A stretch of DNA of 64,000 nt from DT-111 sp965263225 (GTDB lineage Bacteria; Bacteroidota; Bacteroidia; Chitinophagales; Saprospiraceae), in the NCBI GenBank assembly GCA_965263225.1, contig CBDHHG010000020.1:62001-126000 (forward strand). The letters are read 5' to 3'. The translations under genes and the position numbers were made by a program. The notes under the pieces were generated by a model that was not told the origin of the DNA, ran no database searches, and worked only from the letters and a program-made list of their open reading frames with translations. Of the stretch, positions 8,654-17,462 are shown one piece after another; the stretch's first letter is position 1; each line of letters opens with the position of its first letter.

Positions 8654-10435
8654 TTGAAAGCGACAAACATTAGCGACCCGGAATACTTCCACAAGGTAGT
8701 AGACTGCCAGTATGCCTGCCCAGCTCATACGCCAGTCCCAGAATATATAAGGCTCATAGCAGCCCAACGTTACACGGAAGCCTATATGGTCAATTGGGAA
8801 TCTAATGTATTCCCAGGTATCCTCGGCCGTACCTGTGACCGCCCCTGCGAACCTGCCTGCCGAAGAGGCCGTATTGAAGAAGAACCCGTAGCCATTTGCC
8901 GTCTGAAACGTGTAGCGGCAGATCATAAAGGCGAGGTGAAATCATTAATGCCTACTGCTCCAGCAGAAAAGAATGGGAAGAAAATTGCATTAATTGGTGG
9001 TGGGCCAGCTTCACTAACAGTAGCCCGAGATTTAGCCCCTTTAGGATACGAAATCCACTTGTATGATGAGTGGAATAAAGGCGGAGGAATGATGCGGACC
9101 CAAATCCCAGCCTTTCGACTTCCAGAATCCGTACTAGATGAAGAGGTCAACTATATTCTGGACATGGGCATCCACACGCACTTCAACACCTACGTCAAGA
9201 GCATGAAAGAAATTCTGGATAAGGATTATGATGCAGTTTTCGTAGGAACAGGAGCGCCAAAAGGGGGGGATCTTCGCAGGTTGCCCGGTCGGCAAGAAGC
9301 TGATGACAATATTCATATTGGAATTGAATGGTTGGCTGGCGTCGCTTTCGGCCATATCTCAGAGATCGGGCGACGTGTCATTGTCCTCGGAGGAGGAAAC
9401 ACGGCTATGGACTGCTGTCGAACCTCTCGTCGATTGGGAGGCACAGACGTGAAGGTTGTGGTACGGAGTCCCTTTAAGGATATGAAAGCCTCTCCTTGGG
9501 AAATTGAAGATGCGCAACGAGAAGATATTCCCATCTTGAACAATATGCCTCCGAAGGAATTTGTGGTGGAGAATGGCAAATTGAAAGGAGTGCTATTTGG
9601 CAAAGTCCGGGCTGAATATGACGAGAACGGCAAAAGAACGCTGATTCCTACTGGCGAACCTGACGTTTTCATTGAGGCAGACGATGTGATCATGGCCATT
9701 GGTCAAGATAATCACTGCCCTTGGATCGAGCGTGATTTGGGGATAGAGTTTGGGAAATGGGACATTCCTGTTCTAGATAAAACTACTTTCCAATCTACCC
9801 TACCGAAGGTATTCTTTGGTGGTGACGCCGCTTTAGGGCCTGAAAATATCATTACCGCCGTAGCTCAGGCTCATCAAGCAGCCATTTCTATAGACCTATT
9901 CTGCCGTGGCTTGGATGTGCACCAGCGTCCGGCCCCAATGACGAATCTGGTCAGTCAAAAAATGGGAATCCACGAATGGAGTTACGACAGCCCAGTCGTG
10001 ATAGATCAGAGATACCTGGTACCCCATGCTGATAAAACCACTAGCTTACAAGATCGAAGAGTAGAAGTAGAATTAGGCTTTGACCAGCCTACTGGATTTA
10101 AAGAAGCTCAACGATGTTTGAACTGTGATGTTCAGACCGTTTTCACTACTAATCGATGCATTGAATGCGATGCCTGTGTAGATATTTGCCCTACCTCCTG
10201 TATTACCTTTACCACCAATTCGGAAGAAGAGGAACTGCGATTGCAACTCAGTGCTCCGGCACTCAACACTACGCAGGACCTTTACGTATCTGACCAACTC
10301 CCAACCCAACGCGTAATGGTTAAAGACGAAGATGTTTGTCTTCACTGCGGTCTTTGTGCCGAACGTTGCCCAACCGGGGCCTGGGATATGATGAAATATT
10401 TATACAATGTAACAAAAGCCAGCAAGGTATGCTGA
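8654..10435 (+). CDS. FAD-dependent, GltD-like oxidoreductase with 4Fe-4S clusters, partner of 2-oxoacid oxidoreductase
   Basis: The protein has 593 residues. The N-terminus has the Cys-rich Fer4_20 fold of glutamate synthase small-subunit relatives: Cys18 and Cys22, then GRTCDRPCEPACRRG. Two dinucleotide-binding Rossmann motifs follow, for FAD near 114 (IGGGPASLTVARDL) and for NAD(P) near 245 (GGGNTAMDCCR). Two ferredoxin-like 4Fe-4S motifs close the protein: CIECDACVDICPTSC near 501 and CLHCGLCAERCPTG near 562. The start is TTG, with a purine-rich stretch upstream. The stop overlaps the ATG of the next gene (ATGCTGA), so the genes are translationally coupled. The likely role (inference) is to pass electrons between NAD(P)H and the 2-oxoacid:acceptor oxidoreductase encoded downstream. 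Confidence 0.88.
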   Translation: MKATNISDPEYFHKVVDCQYACPAHTPVPEYIRLIAAQRYTEAYMVNWESNVFPGILGRTCDRPCEPACRRGRIEEEPVAICRLKRVAADHKGEVKSLMPTAPAEKNGKKIALIGGGPASLTVARDLAPLGYEIHLYDEWNKGGGMMRTQIPAFRLPESVLDEEVNYILDMGIHTHFNTYVKSMKEILDKDYDAVFVGTGAPKGGDLRRLPGRQEADDNIHIGIEWLAGVAFGHISEIGRRVIVLGGGNTAMDCCRTSRRLGGTDVKVVVRSPFKDMKASPWEIEDAQREDIPILNNMPPKEFVVENGKLKGVLFGKVRAEYDENGKRTLIPTGEPDVFIEADDVIMAIGQDNHCPWIERDLGIEFGKWDIPVLDKTTFQSTLPKVFFGGDAALGPENIITAVAQAHQAAISIDLFCRGLDVHQRPAPMTNLVSQKMGIHEWSYDSPVVIDQRYLVPHADKTTSLQDRRVEVELGFDQPTGFKEAQRCLNCDVQTVFTTNRCIECDACVDICPTSCITFTTNSEEEELRLQLSAPALNTTQDLYVSDQLPTQRVMVKDEDVCLHCGLCAERCPTGAWDMMKYLYNVTKASKVC

Positions 10436-12240
10436 AAGTGAGTGCGGTAAACGATCTAGTCGTTCGTTTTGCCAATGTAAATGGAACGGGATCTGCTAGT
10501 GCCAACAACATTTTTGCCAAGTCGATCTTCCGAATGGGTTTACCTGTTTCCCCGAAAAACATTTTCCCATCCAATATCCAAGGTTTACCCACCTGGTATG
10601 AAGTTCGGATTAGCGAAAAGGGATATCTAGGGCGTAGAGATGGCATAGATCTCATGGTCGCCATCAATCCGCAAAGTTTTGCTAAAGATGTAGCCTCAGT
10701 TAGAAGTGGGGGATATCTGTTGTATGACAATACAAAGAAGTTGTATGATGAATTCTTGCGAGATGACATTCACTTCATAGGTGTACCGATGACCGCCCTC
10801 TGTCGGGAGCATTATACCGATCCTAGACAGCGACAGCTCTTTAAAAATATCGTTTATCTAGGAGCAGTGGCCACGCTGATTAATATTGAAGTTCAAGTAA
10901 TTAAAGATATCATCAGCGAACAGTTCCAAAGAAAACCTAAGCTCATTCCCCCTAATTTCAAAGCTTTAGAGCTCGGTATCAATTACATCAAAGAGCACTA
11001 CGGGTATCCACTTTCTATACAGGTAGAAAGAAGAGATAATGTAGGAGACAGTATCATGATCGATGGGAATGCCGCGACAGCCCTCGGCAGCATTTATGCC
11101 GGAGCAACTTTTATGGCTTGGTATCCCATTACCCCTTCCACTTCTGTTGCCAAGGCCTTTGAGAAATACGCCAAGCAACTGCGGGTAGACCCGGAAACGG
11201 GCAAAAATAAATTTGCCATTGTACAAGCAGAGGATGAATTGGCGGCTATTGGAATGGTAATAGGAGCGAGCTGGAATGGAGCCAGATCATTTACTTCTAC
11301 TTCCGGCCCAGGAGTATCTCTAATGAATGAATTCATTGGACTGTCCTATTTTGCTGAGATACCTGCCGTGCTCGTCAATGTGCAGCGGGGTGGCCCCTCC
11401 ACAGGGATGCCTACCAGAACCCAACAGCCAGATATTATCTCCTCGGCCTACGCCTCCCACGGAGATACGAAACACGTCATGCTATTCCCTAGTACTCCAG
11501 CCGAATGCTTTGATTTCGCAGCCAAAGCCTTCGACTTGGCAGATCGATTACAAACCTTGATCTTCCTCATGACAGATCTAGATTTGGGCATGAATGACCA
11601 TATGTCTCCTCCTTTTAAGTGGGATGACGAGCAACAATATGATCGTGGAAAGGTATTAAGTGCCGAAGAGTTGGAAGCTGGAGTGGATTTTGGTCGCTAT
11701 TTGGATGTTGACGGTGATGGCGTTCCATATCGAACCATTCCTGCCACGCATCCTACGAAAGGCTCCTTCTTTACTCGGGGGACTTCCAGAGATGAATATG
11801 CTCGTTATACGGAAGATGGAGCAGCTTATGTTAGAAATGTTGATCGTTTACTTCGCAAGTGGGAGACGGCCAAGACATTGGTTCCTGCGCCAGAATGCTA
11901 TCGCGAAAAGAATGATCGCTCTGCTGGCTTGATCTTCTTTGGCACTACTACTTATGCTGCTCTGGAAGCTATGGAGCTACTAGAAAACGAAGGTATTTTG
12001 CTTGATGCTATGCGTATCAAAGCCTTTCCCTTCCATCAAGATGTCACCAACTTTGTGGCACAGCATGATACCATATATGTGGTTGAACAAAATCGGGATG
12101 CACAATTCCGAACCTTATTGATCAATGAATTAGAAGTTGCCCCAGATCGTTTGGTTCCCATTCTAAACTATGATGGGATGCCGATTACCGCAGATCGCAT
12201 TATGAAATTGATCCAAGAAGCTCAATTAATCGACGCCTAG
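10429..12240 (+). CDS. korA: 2-oxoacid:acceptor oxidoreductase, fused gamma-alpha subunit (KorA-like)
   Basis: Starting at the ATG at 10429, which overlaps the preceding stop, the protein has 603 residues. Residues 1-190 form the gamma domain (DLVVRFANVNGTGSASANN). Residues from about 205 on form the alpha domain, with a pyrimidine-binding motif near 211-235 (ALGSIYAGATFMAWYPITPS) and the pair AEDELAAIGMVIGASWNGARS and SGPGVSLMNEF typical of PFOR/KGOR enzymes. The complex oxidatively decarboxylates a 2-oxoacid, usually 2-oxoglutarate in this fused subfamily, to acyl-CoA with reduced ferredoxin, or runs in reverse. A longer frame begins at 10336 but lies inside the Cys-rich end of the upstream gene, so it was not chosen. 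The exact substrate is not certain. Confidence 0.92.
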   Translation: MLKVSAVNDLVVRFANVNGTGSASANNIFAKSIFRMGLPVSPKNIFPSNIQGLPTWYEVRISEKGYLGRRDGIDLMVAINPQSFAKDVASVRSGGYLLYDNTKKLYDEFLRDDIHFIGVPMTALCREHYTDPRQRQLFKNIVYLGAVATLINIEVQVIKDIISEQFQRKPKLIPPNFKALELGINYIKEHYGYPLSIQVERRDNVGDSIMIDGNAATALGSIYAGATFMAWYPITPSTSVAKAFEKYAKQLRVDPETGKNKFAIVQAEDELAAIGMVIGASWNGARSFTSTSGPGVSLMNEFIGLSYFAEIPAVLVNVQRGGPSTGMPTRTQQPDIISSAYASHGDTKHVMLFPSTPAECFDFAAKAFDLADRLQTLIFLMTDLDLGMNDHMSPPFKWDDEQQYDRGKVLSAEELEAGVDFGRYLDVDGDGVPYRTIPATHPTKGSFFTRGTSRDEYARYTEDGAAYVRNVDRLLRKWETAKTLVPAPECYREKNDRSAGLIFFGTTTYAALEAMELLENEGILLDAMRIKAFPFHQDVTNFVAQHDTIYVVEQNRDAQFRTLLINELEVAPDRLVPILNYDGMPITADRIMKLIQEAQLIDA

Positions 12241-12276
12241 CAATAAGTAGGTGCAAACAGCTTAAACAAACAAGAA

Positions 12277-13332
12277 ATGACCTATATACGACCCACTTTT
12301 CGTCACCCCGCCCTCCCAAAGAATAAGATCGGTTATGCAAAGGCAGACTACGAAGGGGCCATATCAACATTATGTGCGGGTTGCGGACACGACTCTATTA
12401 GTGCGGCTATTGTACAGGCGTGTTACGAGATGTCCATTGAACCACACCGCTTGGCCAAGTTATCCGGAATTGGTTGCTCATCAAAAACACCAACCTATTT
12501 CTTGAGCAATTCACACGGTTTCAACTCTGTTCATGGTCGTATGCCCTCCATTGCTACCGGCGCTAATATGGCCAACAAGGAGTTGATCTACCTAGGTGTA
12601 TCGGGAGATGGAGATACGGCATCGATAGGCATGGGACAGTTTGTACATGCCATTCGAAGGAATCTCAACATGACTTATATCGTCATGAACAATGGCTGCT
12701 ATGGGTTGACCAAAGGTCAAGATTCAGCCACAGCGGATTTCGGTTCCATTAGTAAATCACAAGGGGTTGCCAATCCCTTTCAAGCTATTGACTTGATTGG
12801 TATGGCTCTCGAATTAAATGCCACTTTTGTGGGAAGGAGTTTCTCGGGGGACAAAGGGCAATTGATCCCTATGATCAAAGCAGCCATTTCTCATCCTGGC
12901 TTTGCGCTACTTGATGTAATATCTCCTTGCGTTACTTTTAATAACAATAAAGGTTCCACCAAGTCATACGATTTTGTCAGAGATCATATAGAAGTCACAT
13001 CCGTCTTAGACTTTGTTCCTCATCAAGAGGAGATTTTGATTGATTATGAGGAGGGAAGCACAGCCAGTGTCCAGCTACATGATGGTTCAAAAGTTATGCT
13101 AAGTAAACTGGCTCCTAATTGGGACCCAAGAGATCGCACCTCAGCCATGCGACGCTTACAAGATGCTAAACTGAAAGAGGAAATTCTAACTGGCCTATTG
13201 TACATTGATGAAAACAGTAAGGATCTGCATGACATGATCAATACCGTAGATCAACCTCTGAACGCCTTGAAAGAAGAAGATCTTTGTCCAGGACAATCTG
13301 CCTTAGAAGCCATTAATGCCAGTCTGAGGTAG
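12277..13332 (+). CDS. korB: 2-oxoacid:acceptor oxidoreductase beta subunit (KorB-like)
   Basis: This 351-residue thiamine-diphosphate-binding subunit completes the enzyme made with the gamma-alpha protein just upstream (36-base gap). Visible motifs are CAGCGHDS with Cys33 and Cys36, GIGCSSK near 65, HGRMPSIATGANMAN near 86-100, and the ThDP/Mg motif GDGDTASIGMGQFVHAIRRN near 110-129, ending with MNNGCYGLTKGQ. All residues expected of an active beta subunit are present. Length is typical for the KorB family (about 280-350). It is the last gene of the operon. A perfect hairpin follows at 13349-13373. Confidence 0.93.
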   Translation: MTYIRPTFRHPALPKNKIGYAKADYEGAISTLCAGCGHDSISAAIVQACYEMSIEPHRLAKLSGIGCSSKTPTYFLSNSHGFNSVHGRMPSIATGANMANKELIYLGVSGDGDTASIGMGQFVHAIRRNLNMTYIVMNNGCYGLTKGQDSATADFGSISKSQGVANPFQAIDLIGMALELNATFVGRSFSGDKGQLIPMIKAAISHPGFALLDVISPCVTFNNNKGSTKSYDFVRDHIEVTSVLDFVPHQEEILIDYEEGSTASVQLHDGSKVMLSKLAPNWDPRDRTSAMRRLQDAKLKEEILTGLLYIDENSKDLHDMINTVDQPLNALKEEDLCPGQSALEAINASLR

Positions 13333-13348
13333 TTATAGGAATAAAAAA

Positions 13349-13373
13349 AACCGCTTAGTTGTACTAAGCGGTT
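13349..13373 (-). terminator. Rho-independent terminator between convergent genes
   Basis: Perfect 10-base stem AACCGCTTAG (13349-13358) / CTAAGCGGTT (13364-13373) with a 5-base loop. A run of eight A precedes it on the + strand, which becomes a T-run for minus-strand transcripts. For the korB transcript the T-run is only TTTCT, so it acts best for minus-strand readthrough but may serve both. Confidence 0.75.
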
Positions 13374-13717
13374 TCTAAAGAGCTTTGAGAGGCTATCTAC
13401 ATACCAAAAAATAAGGATATCCATTGATATCCCTATAAATTCTTTCATGAGATTATGATCGTAATTCGTGGGATTAATTCATTGCTTTTAAAAAAGTGAA
13501 CGTATTGATCTTTCACTTTCTGTTGATCAATCATTTTTGATCGTTGACAATACAAATATGATACAATGTTAAAATCTAAGGAAGTACAAAAACTTTTTTT
13601 ACTGCCGATCAAAAAGCAACCAACACTATCACAAAAAACTGATAATCAATACTAAAAACAAACAAAGACAGGGTCAAACTGGATAAACTGAACTTATTTT
13701 ATCGACTCTAACTCAAA
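13374..13717. other. AT-rich non-coding island between two hairpin terminators
   Basis: About 340 bases without a convincing gene, bounded by hairpins at 13349-13373 and 13718-13754. It contains a GGATATC (13415-13421) / GATATCC (13426-13432) hairpin and several GATC tetranucleotides around 13507-13545. A small RNA is possible, but nothing here proves one. Confidence 0.35.
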
Positions 13718-13754
13718 AAAAAAGATAATTTCCCGCTGAAAAATTATCTTTTTT
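13718..13754. terminator. Bidirectional rho-independent terminator
   Basis: A perfect 14-base stem, AAAAAAGATAATTT (13718-13731) / AAATTATCTTTTTT (13741-13754), with a 9-base loop. A-rich bases on the left and T-rich bases on the right make it usable from both strands. It sits about 70 bases beyond the stop of the lipoprotein gene on the minus strand. Confidence 0.75.
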
Positions 13755-13821
13755 CTTTTTTCCCCTCAGATTTTCTGGCCATTTACTTGAAATTGAAACA
13801 AGCCTAAGCCCTAGATTGACA

Positions 13822-14226
13822 CTAATTTTGCTTGTATCCAAAGAATTCAACCGCGTGATCCTTTCTGATCACTGTCAAATGTTGAGAGGATCGAACATAG
13901 GTAAAGGTACTATCAAGTTGATAAGTGTCTGGCTGGGTAATCCAATCCACTTGAGAAATTTCTGGAGCTTCTTTTAACTCACTCTTTATAGTTGGAAAAC
14001 GATCATCGGCTCCCTCCGCCGATACCAGTTGATCATCTATCCTAGTCACTGTAAAGCTGTAGTCAAGAAAAAGAGAATCATTATAACTGAGGGTCCCAAG
14101 GTAAACGCCGGCGACTTCTCCGGCAAGATTCTGGGGGGCTTCTTCTATCTCTATACTATCGGCCTGCTCACAAGCCATTAGAGTACCCAATAGGATCGTC
14201 AAAAGAAATAGGGTAAGTTTTTTCAT
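13822..14226 (-). CDS. Small lipoprotein of unknown function
   Basis: A 134-residue protein with a lipoprotein signal peptide: hydrophobic residues 5-18 and the lipobox TLMAC, with Cys19 as the lipid-bearing residue. The mature part is acidic and probably beta-rich (VAGVYLGTLSYND, SQHLTVIRKDHAVEFFGYKQ). I do not recognise a family. It lies on the minus strand downstream of the sulfatase at 14373 with a gap of about 150 bases, so it could be co-transcribed with it. Confidence 0.7.
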   Translation of the reverse strand: MKKLTLFLLTILLGTLMACEQADSIEIEEAPQNLAGEVAGVYLGTLSYNDSLFLDYSFTVTRIDDQLVSAEGADDRFPTIKSELKEAPEISQVDWITQPDTYQLDSTFTYVRSSQHLTVIRKDHAVEFFGYKQN

Positions 14227-14372
14227 CAGTCTTGGTTTTTTGGATTTACTAATTCAAAACTAAGAAGAAGCCATAGCTCTAGCTATTAGTTGTCCGTGAA
14301 GACGGAAAACCATGTAATCAATAGGGATGCTGGAGCGGTCATTATTCAAATCATTCCATCTCCAACTGGAAT

Positions 14373-15818
14373 CTATCGAACAAATAGGGACATCCCTGAG
14401 AATGGGGTATGTGCTTCTTGTAATAGGGCTTCTAGTTCTTCAACTTTACCTAGATGCTTCCCTGCTACATTTCTGATTTCACTACTATCTGTAGTCATCT
14501 GGTACAGTTCTGTTTCCACGACTTTTTCGGGATCTTTGAGGTTTAGTTTCACCAATTTCCAATCTCCTTTTCGAATAGCCTGTTTCCCTCCCGCTTCATA
14601 AAACTCCCAATAGAGGTACTCATGCGCCTCCTGCCCTGCTTGACCAAGTAAGGTGGGTAAAAAGGACTTTCCGTCAATTCCCTTGGGGGTCGAAGTTTGA
14701 GCTAAATCACAAAAGGTGGGCAGAACATCCCAAAATGCCGAAATATGGTCAGTGCTGCTACCTGCGCCTATCTTTCCCGGCCAACGCGCCAACATTGGCA
14801 TTCTGATCCCTCCTTCATACAAGTCCCTTTTCTTGCCTCGAAGTGGACCATTACTATCAAAAAAATCCGCTTTATGCCCACCTTCCTGATGCGGTCCATT
14901 GTCACTTGTAAAGACCACCAGGGTCTTTTCATCAATCCCAGTCTCCTGCAGTTTACTTACTACTTCCCCAACCATACCATCTATCAGCTCAATCATGGCC
15001 GCAAAACCTTTTTCAGGATTAGGCCAATCTCTTTCGGCATACTGGCCATAGGAAGGCACTTCCATCCCATCCCCTAGATAATTGCCTGCCTCATTATTGG
15101 CATGTGGGGCATTAAGTGCTAAATACAGGAAGAAGGTCGTGTCTCGGTTAGCTTCTATAAAAGATAAGGCATCATCTTGAAACTCATCAAGGGCATAAGT
15201 AAGCTTACGCTTGGCTACACCAGTACCTTCAGGCATTGTTTTCGGGTAATCGAAACTCCTATCGGTCTCATTGCCAGCCAAGCTTTTTTTCTCCCCATTT
15301 AAGTAAAGGAACTCCGGATAAAAATTATGGGCATGCCACATATTGATGTATCCATAAGCATGGTCAAATCCATTAAGCGCTGGATCATTAGGAGGTGGAG
15401 GATGTCCAACCCCCCACTTTCCAATAATACCCGTGGTATATCCTGCAGATTTCAAAGCCTCAGGGATGGTAACCTCCTCGGAAGCTAGCAATTGACCGGG
15501 CGGCTGATTTCCCCGAACCGAGGTATGCCCCGTGTGCTTACCCGTCAGCAAGGAGGCCCGTGAAGGACCGCATACCGTTGATCCCGCATAGTGTTGCATA
15601 AACATCATCCCCTCCGCTGCCAGTTGATCTATGTTGGGTGTCTTAAGAATCTTTTGCCCATAGCAGCCTAGATCTCCGTACCCCAGGTCATCTACCAGAA
15701 TATAGATAATATTAGGAGGCATAGGCGTGTCAGCTTTCTGCTGCTGCTTACTTTGGGTGTCCAGGCAAGCCGTGGCCAATAAAATCAAGCTACAGATAGG
15801 GAAAAGATACTTTTGCAT
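14373..15818 (-). CDS. Sulfatase (arylsulfatase A-like, S1 family), lipoprotein or exported
   Basis: This 481-residue enzyme of the type I sulfatase family hydrolyses sulfate esters. The N-terminus has a signal peptide with a lipobox-like LLATAC. The metal site begins with Asp43-Asp44 (ILVDDLGYGD). The C-x-P-S-R signature CGPSR has Cys83, which a formylglycine-generating enzyme must oxidise. GKHTGHTSVRGN, IGKWGVGHP and VVFTSDNGPHQEGGHK supply the other active-site residues. Length is normal. The substrate is unknown. Members in Bacteroidota usually desulfate algal or animal polysaccharides, which fits the SusC/HTCC locus at the left of the window. No anSME/FGE gene is visible nearby. Confidence 0.93.
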   Translation of the reverse strand: MQKYLFPICSLILLATACLDTQSKQQQKADTPMPPNIIYILVDDLGYGDLGCYGQKILKTPNIDQLAAEGMMFMQHYAGSTVCGPSRASLLTGKHTGHTSVRGNQPPGQLLASEEVTIPEALKSAGYTTGIIGKWGVGHPPPPNDPALNGFDHAYGYINMWHAHNFYPEFLYLNGEKKSLAGNETDRSFDYPKTMPEGTGVAKRKLTYALDEFQDDALSFIEANRDTTFFLYLALNAPHANNEAGNYLGDGMEVPSYGQYAERDWPNPEKGFAAMIELIDGMVGEVVSKLQETGIDEKTLVVFTSDNGPHQEGGHKADFFDSNGPLRGKKRDLYEGGIRMPMLARWPGKIGAGSSTDHISAFWDVLPTFCDLAQTSTPKGIDGKSFLPTLLGQAGQEAHEYLYWEFYEAGGKQAIRKGDWKLVKLNLKDPEKVVETELYQMTTDSSEIRNVAGKHLGKVEELEALLQEAHTPFSGMSLFVR

Positions 15819-16026
15819 GTTCTATATTTTTATCGAAGTTGTTTAAGAATGTCTACTGAGTCGGCTAGTTAGGAAATTTTCTTCACAAAATCATATCATC
15901 ATGTTTAACTAGAAAAATATAAAATAAAAAACTGTTTATCAATCACTTAACCTCCACCCAAGTCCAACAAAATGAAGAGCCCCTCAAGTATTCTCCAATA
16001 TCTATTTGGTGAAAATGCTAGAAAAA

Positions 16027-16073
16027 ATTGCGTAACTAAAAAGTTACACATATATTTGTAACCAGAAAGTTAC
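16027..16073 (+). promoter_or_regulatory. Promoter with two tandem GTAAC-N6-GTTAC operators
   Basis: An exact Bacteroidota -7 box, TATATTTG, lies at 16051-16058, with ATTG 20 bases upstream at 16027-16030 as a -33 candidate. Two near-identical dyads surround it: GTAACTAAAAAGTTAC at 16032-16047, between the two boxes, and GTAACCAGAAAGTTAC at 16058-16073, starting on the last base of the -7 box. Their starts are 26 bases apart, about two and a half helical turns. A repressor bound here would block RNA polymerase. The ArsR-type protein encoded by the fourth gene of this operon is the natural candidate (inference). Confidence 0.7.
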
Positions 16074-16091
16074 ATAAAACCACCTATACTG

Positions 16092-16634
16092 ATGAAGAAC
16101 TTACTATTAACCATTTTATTTGGAGCTGTGGCTCTATTTCTTTGGAATGCCATTTCATGGATGGGGCTTCAACTCCACAATCAATCCTTCGAGAATCTAC
16201 CAGACACGGGTCCTACTACTGAATTCATCCAACAACTTCCCGGAGCAGGCGTCTATCACTTCCCTGGAATTCCGGAAGATGGAGACCTCAGTAAAATAGC
16301 GGACAAGGCTGCCAATGGCCCGGTTGTTAGTTTGATGATCGCGCATCCATCCGGACGAGCAGCTTTCTCCGGCGGTAGATTTTTCTTGAGCTTCATTTAC
16401 AATTTACTCAGCGTAGCGATTGTTGTATTTTTGCTCAGTCAAACGGCTAAAGATCAATTTTGGTCTAAATGGTCTTTCGTTGCCCTCTTCGGCGCCTTTG
16501 CCGCCATCTGTGTGGAGCTACCAGTGGCGAACTGGTACGGCATTCCTGCTTCCTATTTTCTCCCTAATCTCACCGACTATCTCATTGGATGGGGAATCGT
16601 AGGATTAATCGCAGCCAAAATGATTAAATTATAG
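16092..16634 (+). CDS. Integral membrane protein of unknown function
   Basis: A 180-residue protein with an N-terminal hydrophobic segment (about 3-22), a soluble loop (about 30-95) and three further membrane segments (about 98-117, 127-146, 158-177). No family recognised. It is the first gene behind the dual-operator promoter. It is followed after 41 bases by a small DUF6958-like gene, then by SRPBCC, ArsR and methyltransferase genes on the same strand. The context suggests a stress or small-molecule response controlled by the ArsR protein, but its own job cannot be read from the sequence. Confidence 0.75.
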   Translation: MKNLLLTILFGAVALFLWNAISWMGLQLHNQSFENLPDTGPTTEFIQQLPGAGVYHFPGIPEDGDLSKIADKAANGPVVSLMIAHPSGRAAFSGGRFFLSFIYNLLSVAIVVFLLSQTAKDQFWSKWSFVALFGAFAAICVELPVANWYGIPASYFLPNLTDYLIGWGIVGLIAAKMIKL

Positions 16635-16675
16635 ATTAGTAGTCGAACCATTAAACTCAATAAAACCTATCTACA

Positions 16676-16957
16676 ATGGAAGAGAAAATCATGACTTTAC
16701 ACCCTGCCGGTAAGAAAGGCGTAAATATTCTTAAAAGAAGATATGATCAAATGGCAGAAACCTTATTAGGAATTGTACGCCAACACGGAGAAATCTCCTA
16801 TACAGAAATGAATGACATTGCCGAAAAAGAACTGGATGGGAAATTCGATGGTAAAATACCCTGGTATGTCGTAACCGTCAAATTGGATTTGGAGGCCAGA
16901 GGTATCCTAGAGCGCATACCCAAAACCAGTCCTCATAAGCTGCGCATCTCAAAGTAA
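16676..16957 (+). CDS. Small conserved-looking protein (DUF6958-like)
   Basis: A 93-residue soluble, charged protein (IMTLHPAGKKGVNILKRRYD, IPWYVVTVKLDLEARGILER). The pattern of an N-terminal basic segment and a later winged-helix-like part (WYVVTVKLDLEARGILERI) recalls a family I know as DUF6958. The assignment comes from memory and is not firm. Second gene of the ArsR-controlled cluster. A 56-base imperfect hairpin separates it from the SRPBCC gene. Confidence 0.65.
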   Translation: MEEKIMTLHPAGKKGVNILKRRYDQMAETLLGIVRQHGEISYTEMNDIAEKELDGKFDGKIPWYVVTVKLDLEARGILERIPKTSPHKLRISK

Positions 16958-17012
16958 CCGACCAACGCCCGAGTGTTCGCTGGGTTAAGCCTGGCGAACG
17001 AAGGGTGTCGGT
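16957..17012 (+). repeat. Intercistronic imperfect hairpin
   Basis: ACCGAC (16957-16962) pairs with GTCGGT (17007-17012) and, inside, GTTCGC (16975-16980) with GCGAAC (16994-16999). It fills most of the gap between the small DUF6958-like gene and the SRPBCC gene within one operon. No T-run follows, so it looks like an RNA-processing or pausing structure rather than a terminator. Confidence 0.45.
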
Positions 17013-17036
17013 CTACCATTAGAAGCAAATAAAACT

Positions 17037-17462
17037 ATGGCTCAAGAAATCAAGATATCACGTTTCTATCCCTACAGCGCTGATAAAGTCTGGCAAGCAC
17101 TAACTGACCCTGAGGCTATGAATACCTGGCTCATGCCAGTAGAAGGCTTCCAACTTAAACTCAATCAAAAATTTCGTTTTAAAACGAAACCCGGGCCAGG
17201 ATTCGATGGCATCGTGAAATGCCAAATCTTGGAGATTGATGAACCACACAACATCACTTACAGTTGGCTGGGAGGAAGTATGAAGGAGCCTACCATCGTG
17301 AAATGGCAACTGAAAGCCATAGAAGATGGTACAGTCGTAAACCTCCGCCATACGGGCTTTGTTGGATTCGATGGTTGGATGATCAAGCAGATCCTTACCT
17401 TTGGCTGGCGTAAGATCACGCGAAAGTTACTTCCAGCTTACCTGGAGGAAGTCTTGACCTAA
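17037..17462 (+). CDS. SRPBCC / AHSA1-like domain protein
   Basis: A 141-residue protein with the START-like SRPBCC fold in its AHSA1 version: FYPYSADKVWQALTDPEAM at the start, then FDGIVKCQILEIDEPHNITYSW and TGFVGFDGWMI. The fold has a deep hydrophobic pocket for small ligands. In bacteria such genes are very often paired with an ArsR-type regulator, as here (the regulator starts 80 bases downstream). The family is sure. The ligand is unknown. Confidence 0.85.
   Translation: MAQEIKISRFYPYSADKVWQALTDPEAMNTWLMPVEGFQLKLNQKFRFKTKPGPGFDGIVKCQILEIDEPHNITYSWLGGSMKEPTIVKWQLKAIEDGTVVNLRHTGFVGFDGWMIKQILTFGWRKITRKLLPAYLEEVLT

Noticed and set aside
8564..8926. Minus-strand frame across the start of the flavin-dependent reductase
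   Set aside because: Antisense to conserved Cys-rich coding sequence and without recognisable family; shadow of the real gene.
10336..10428. N-terminal extension of the korA frame
   Set aside because: It lies entirely inside the ferredoxin-like end of the upstream gene. The ATG at 10429 overlaps the stop and starts right before the conserved domain.
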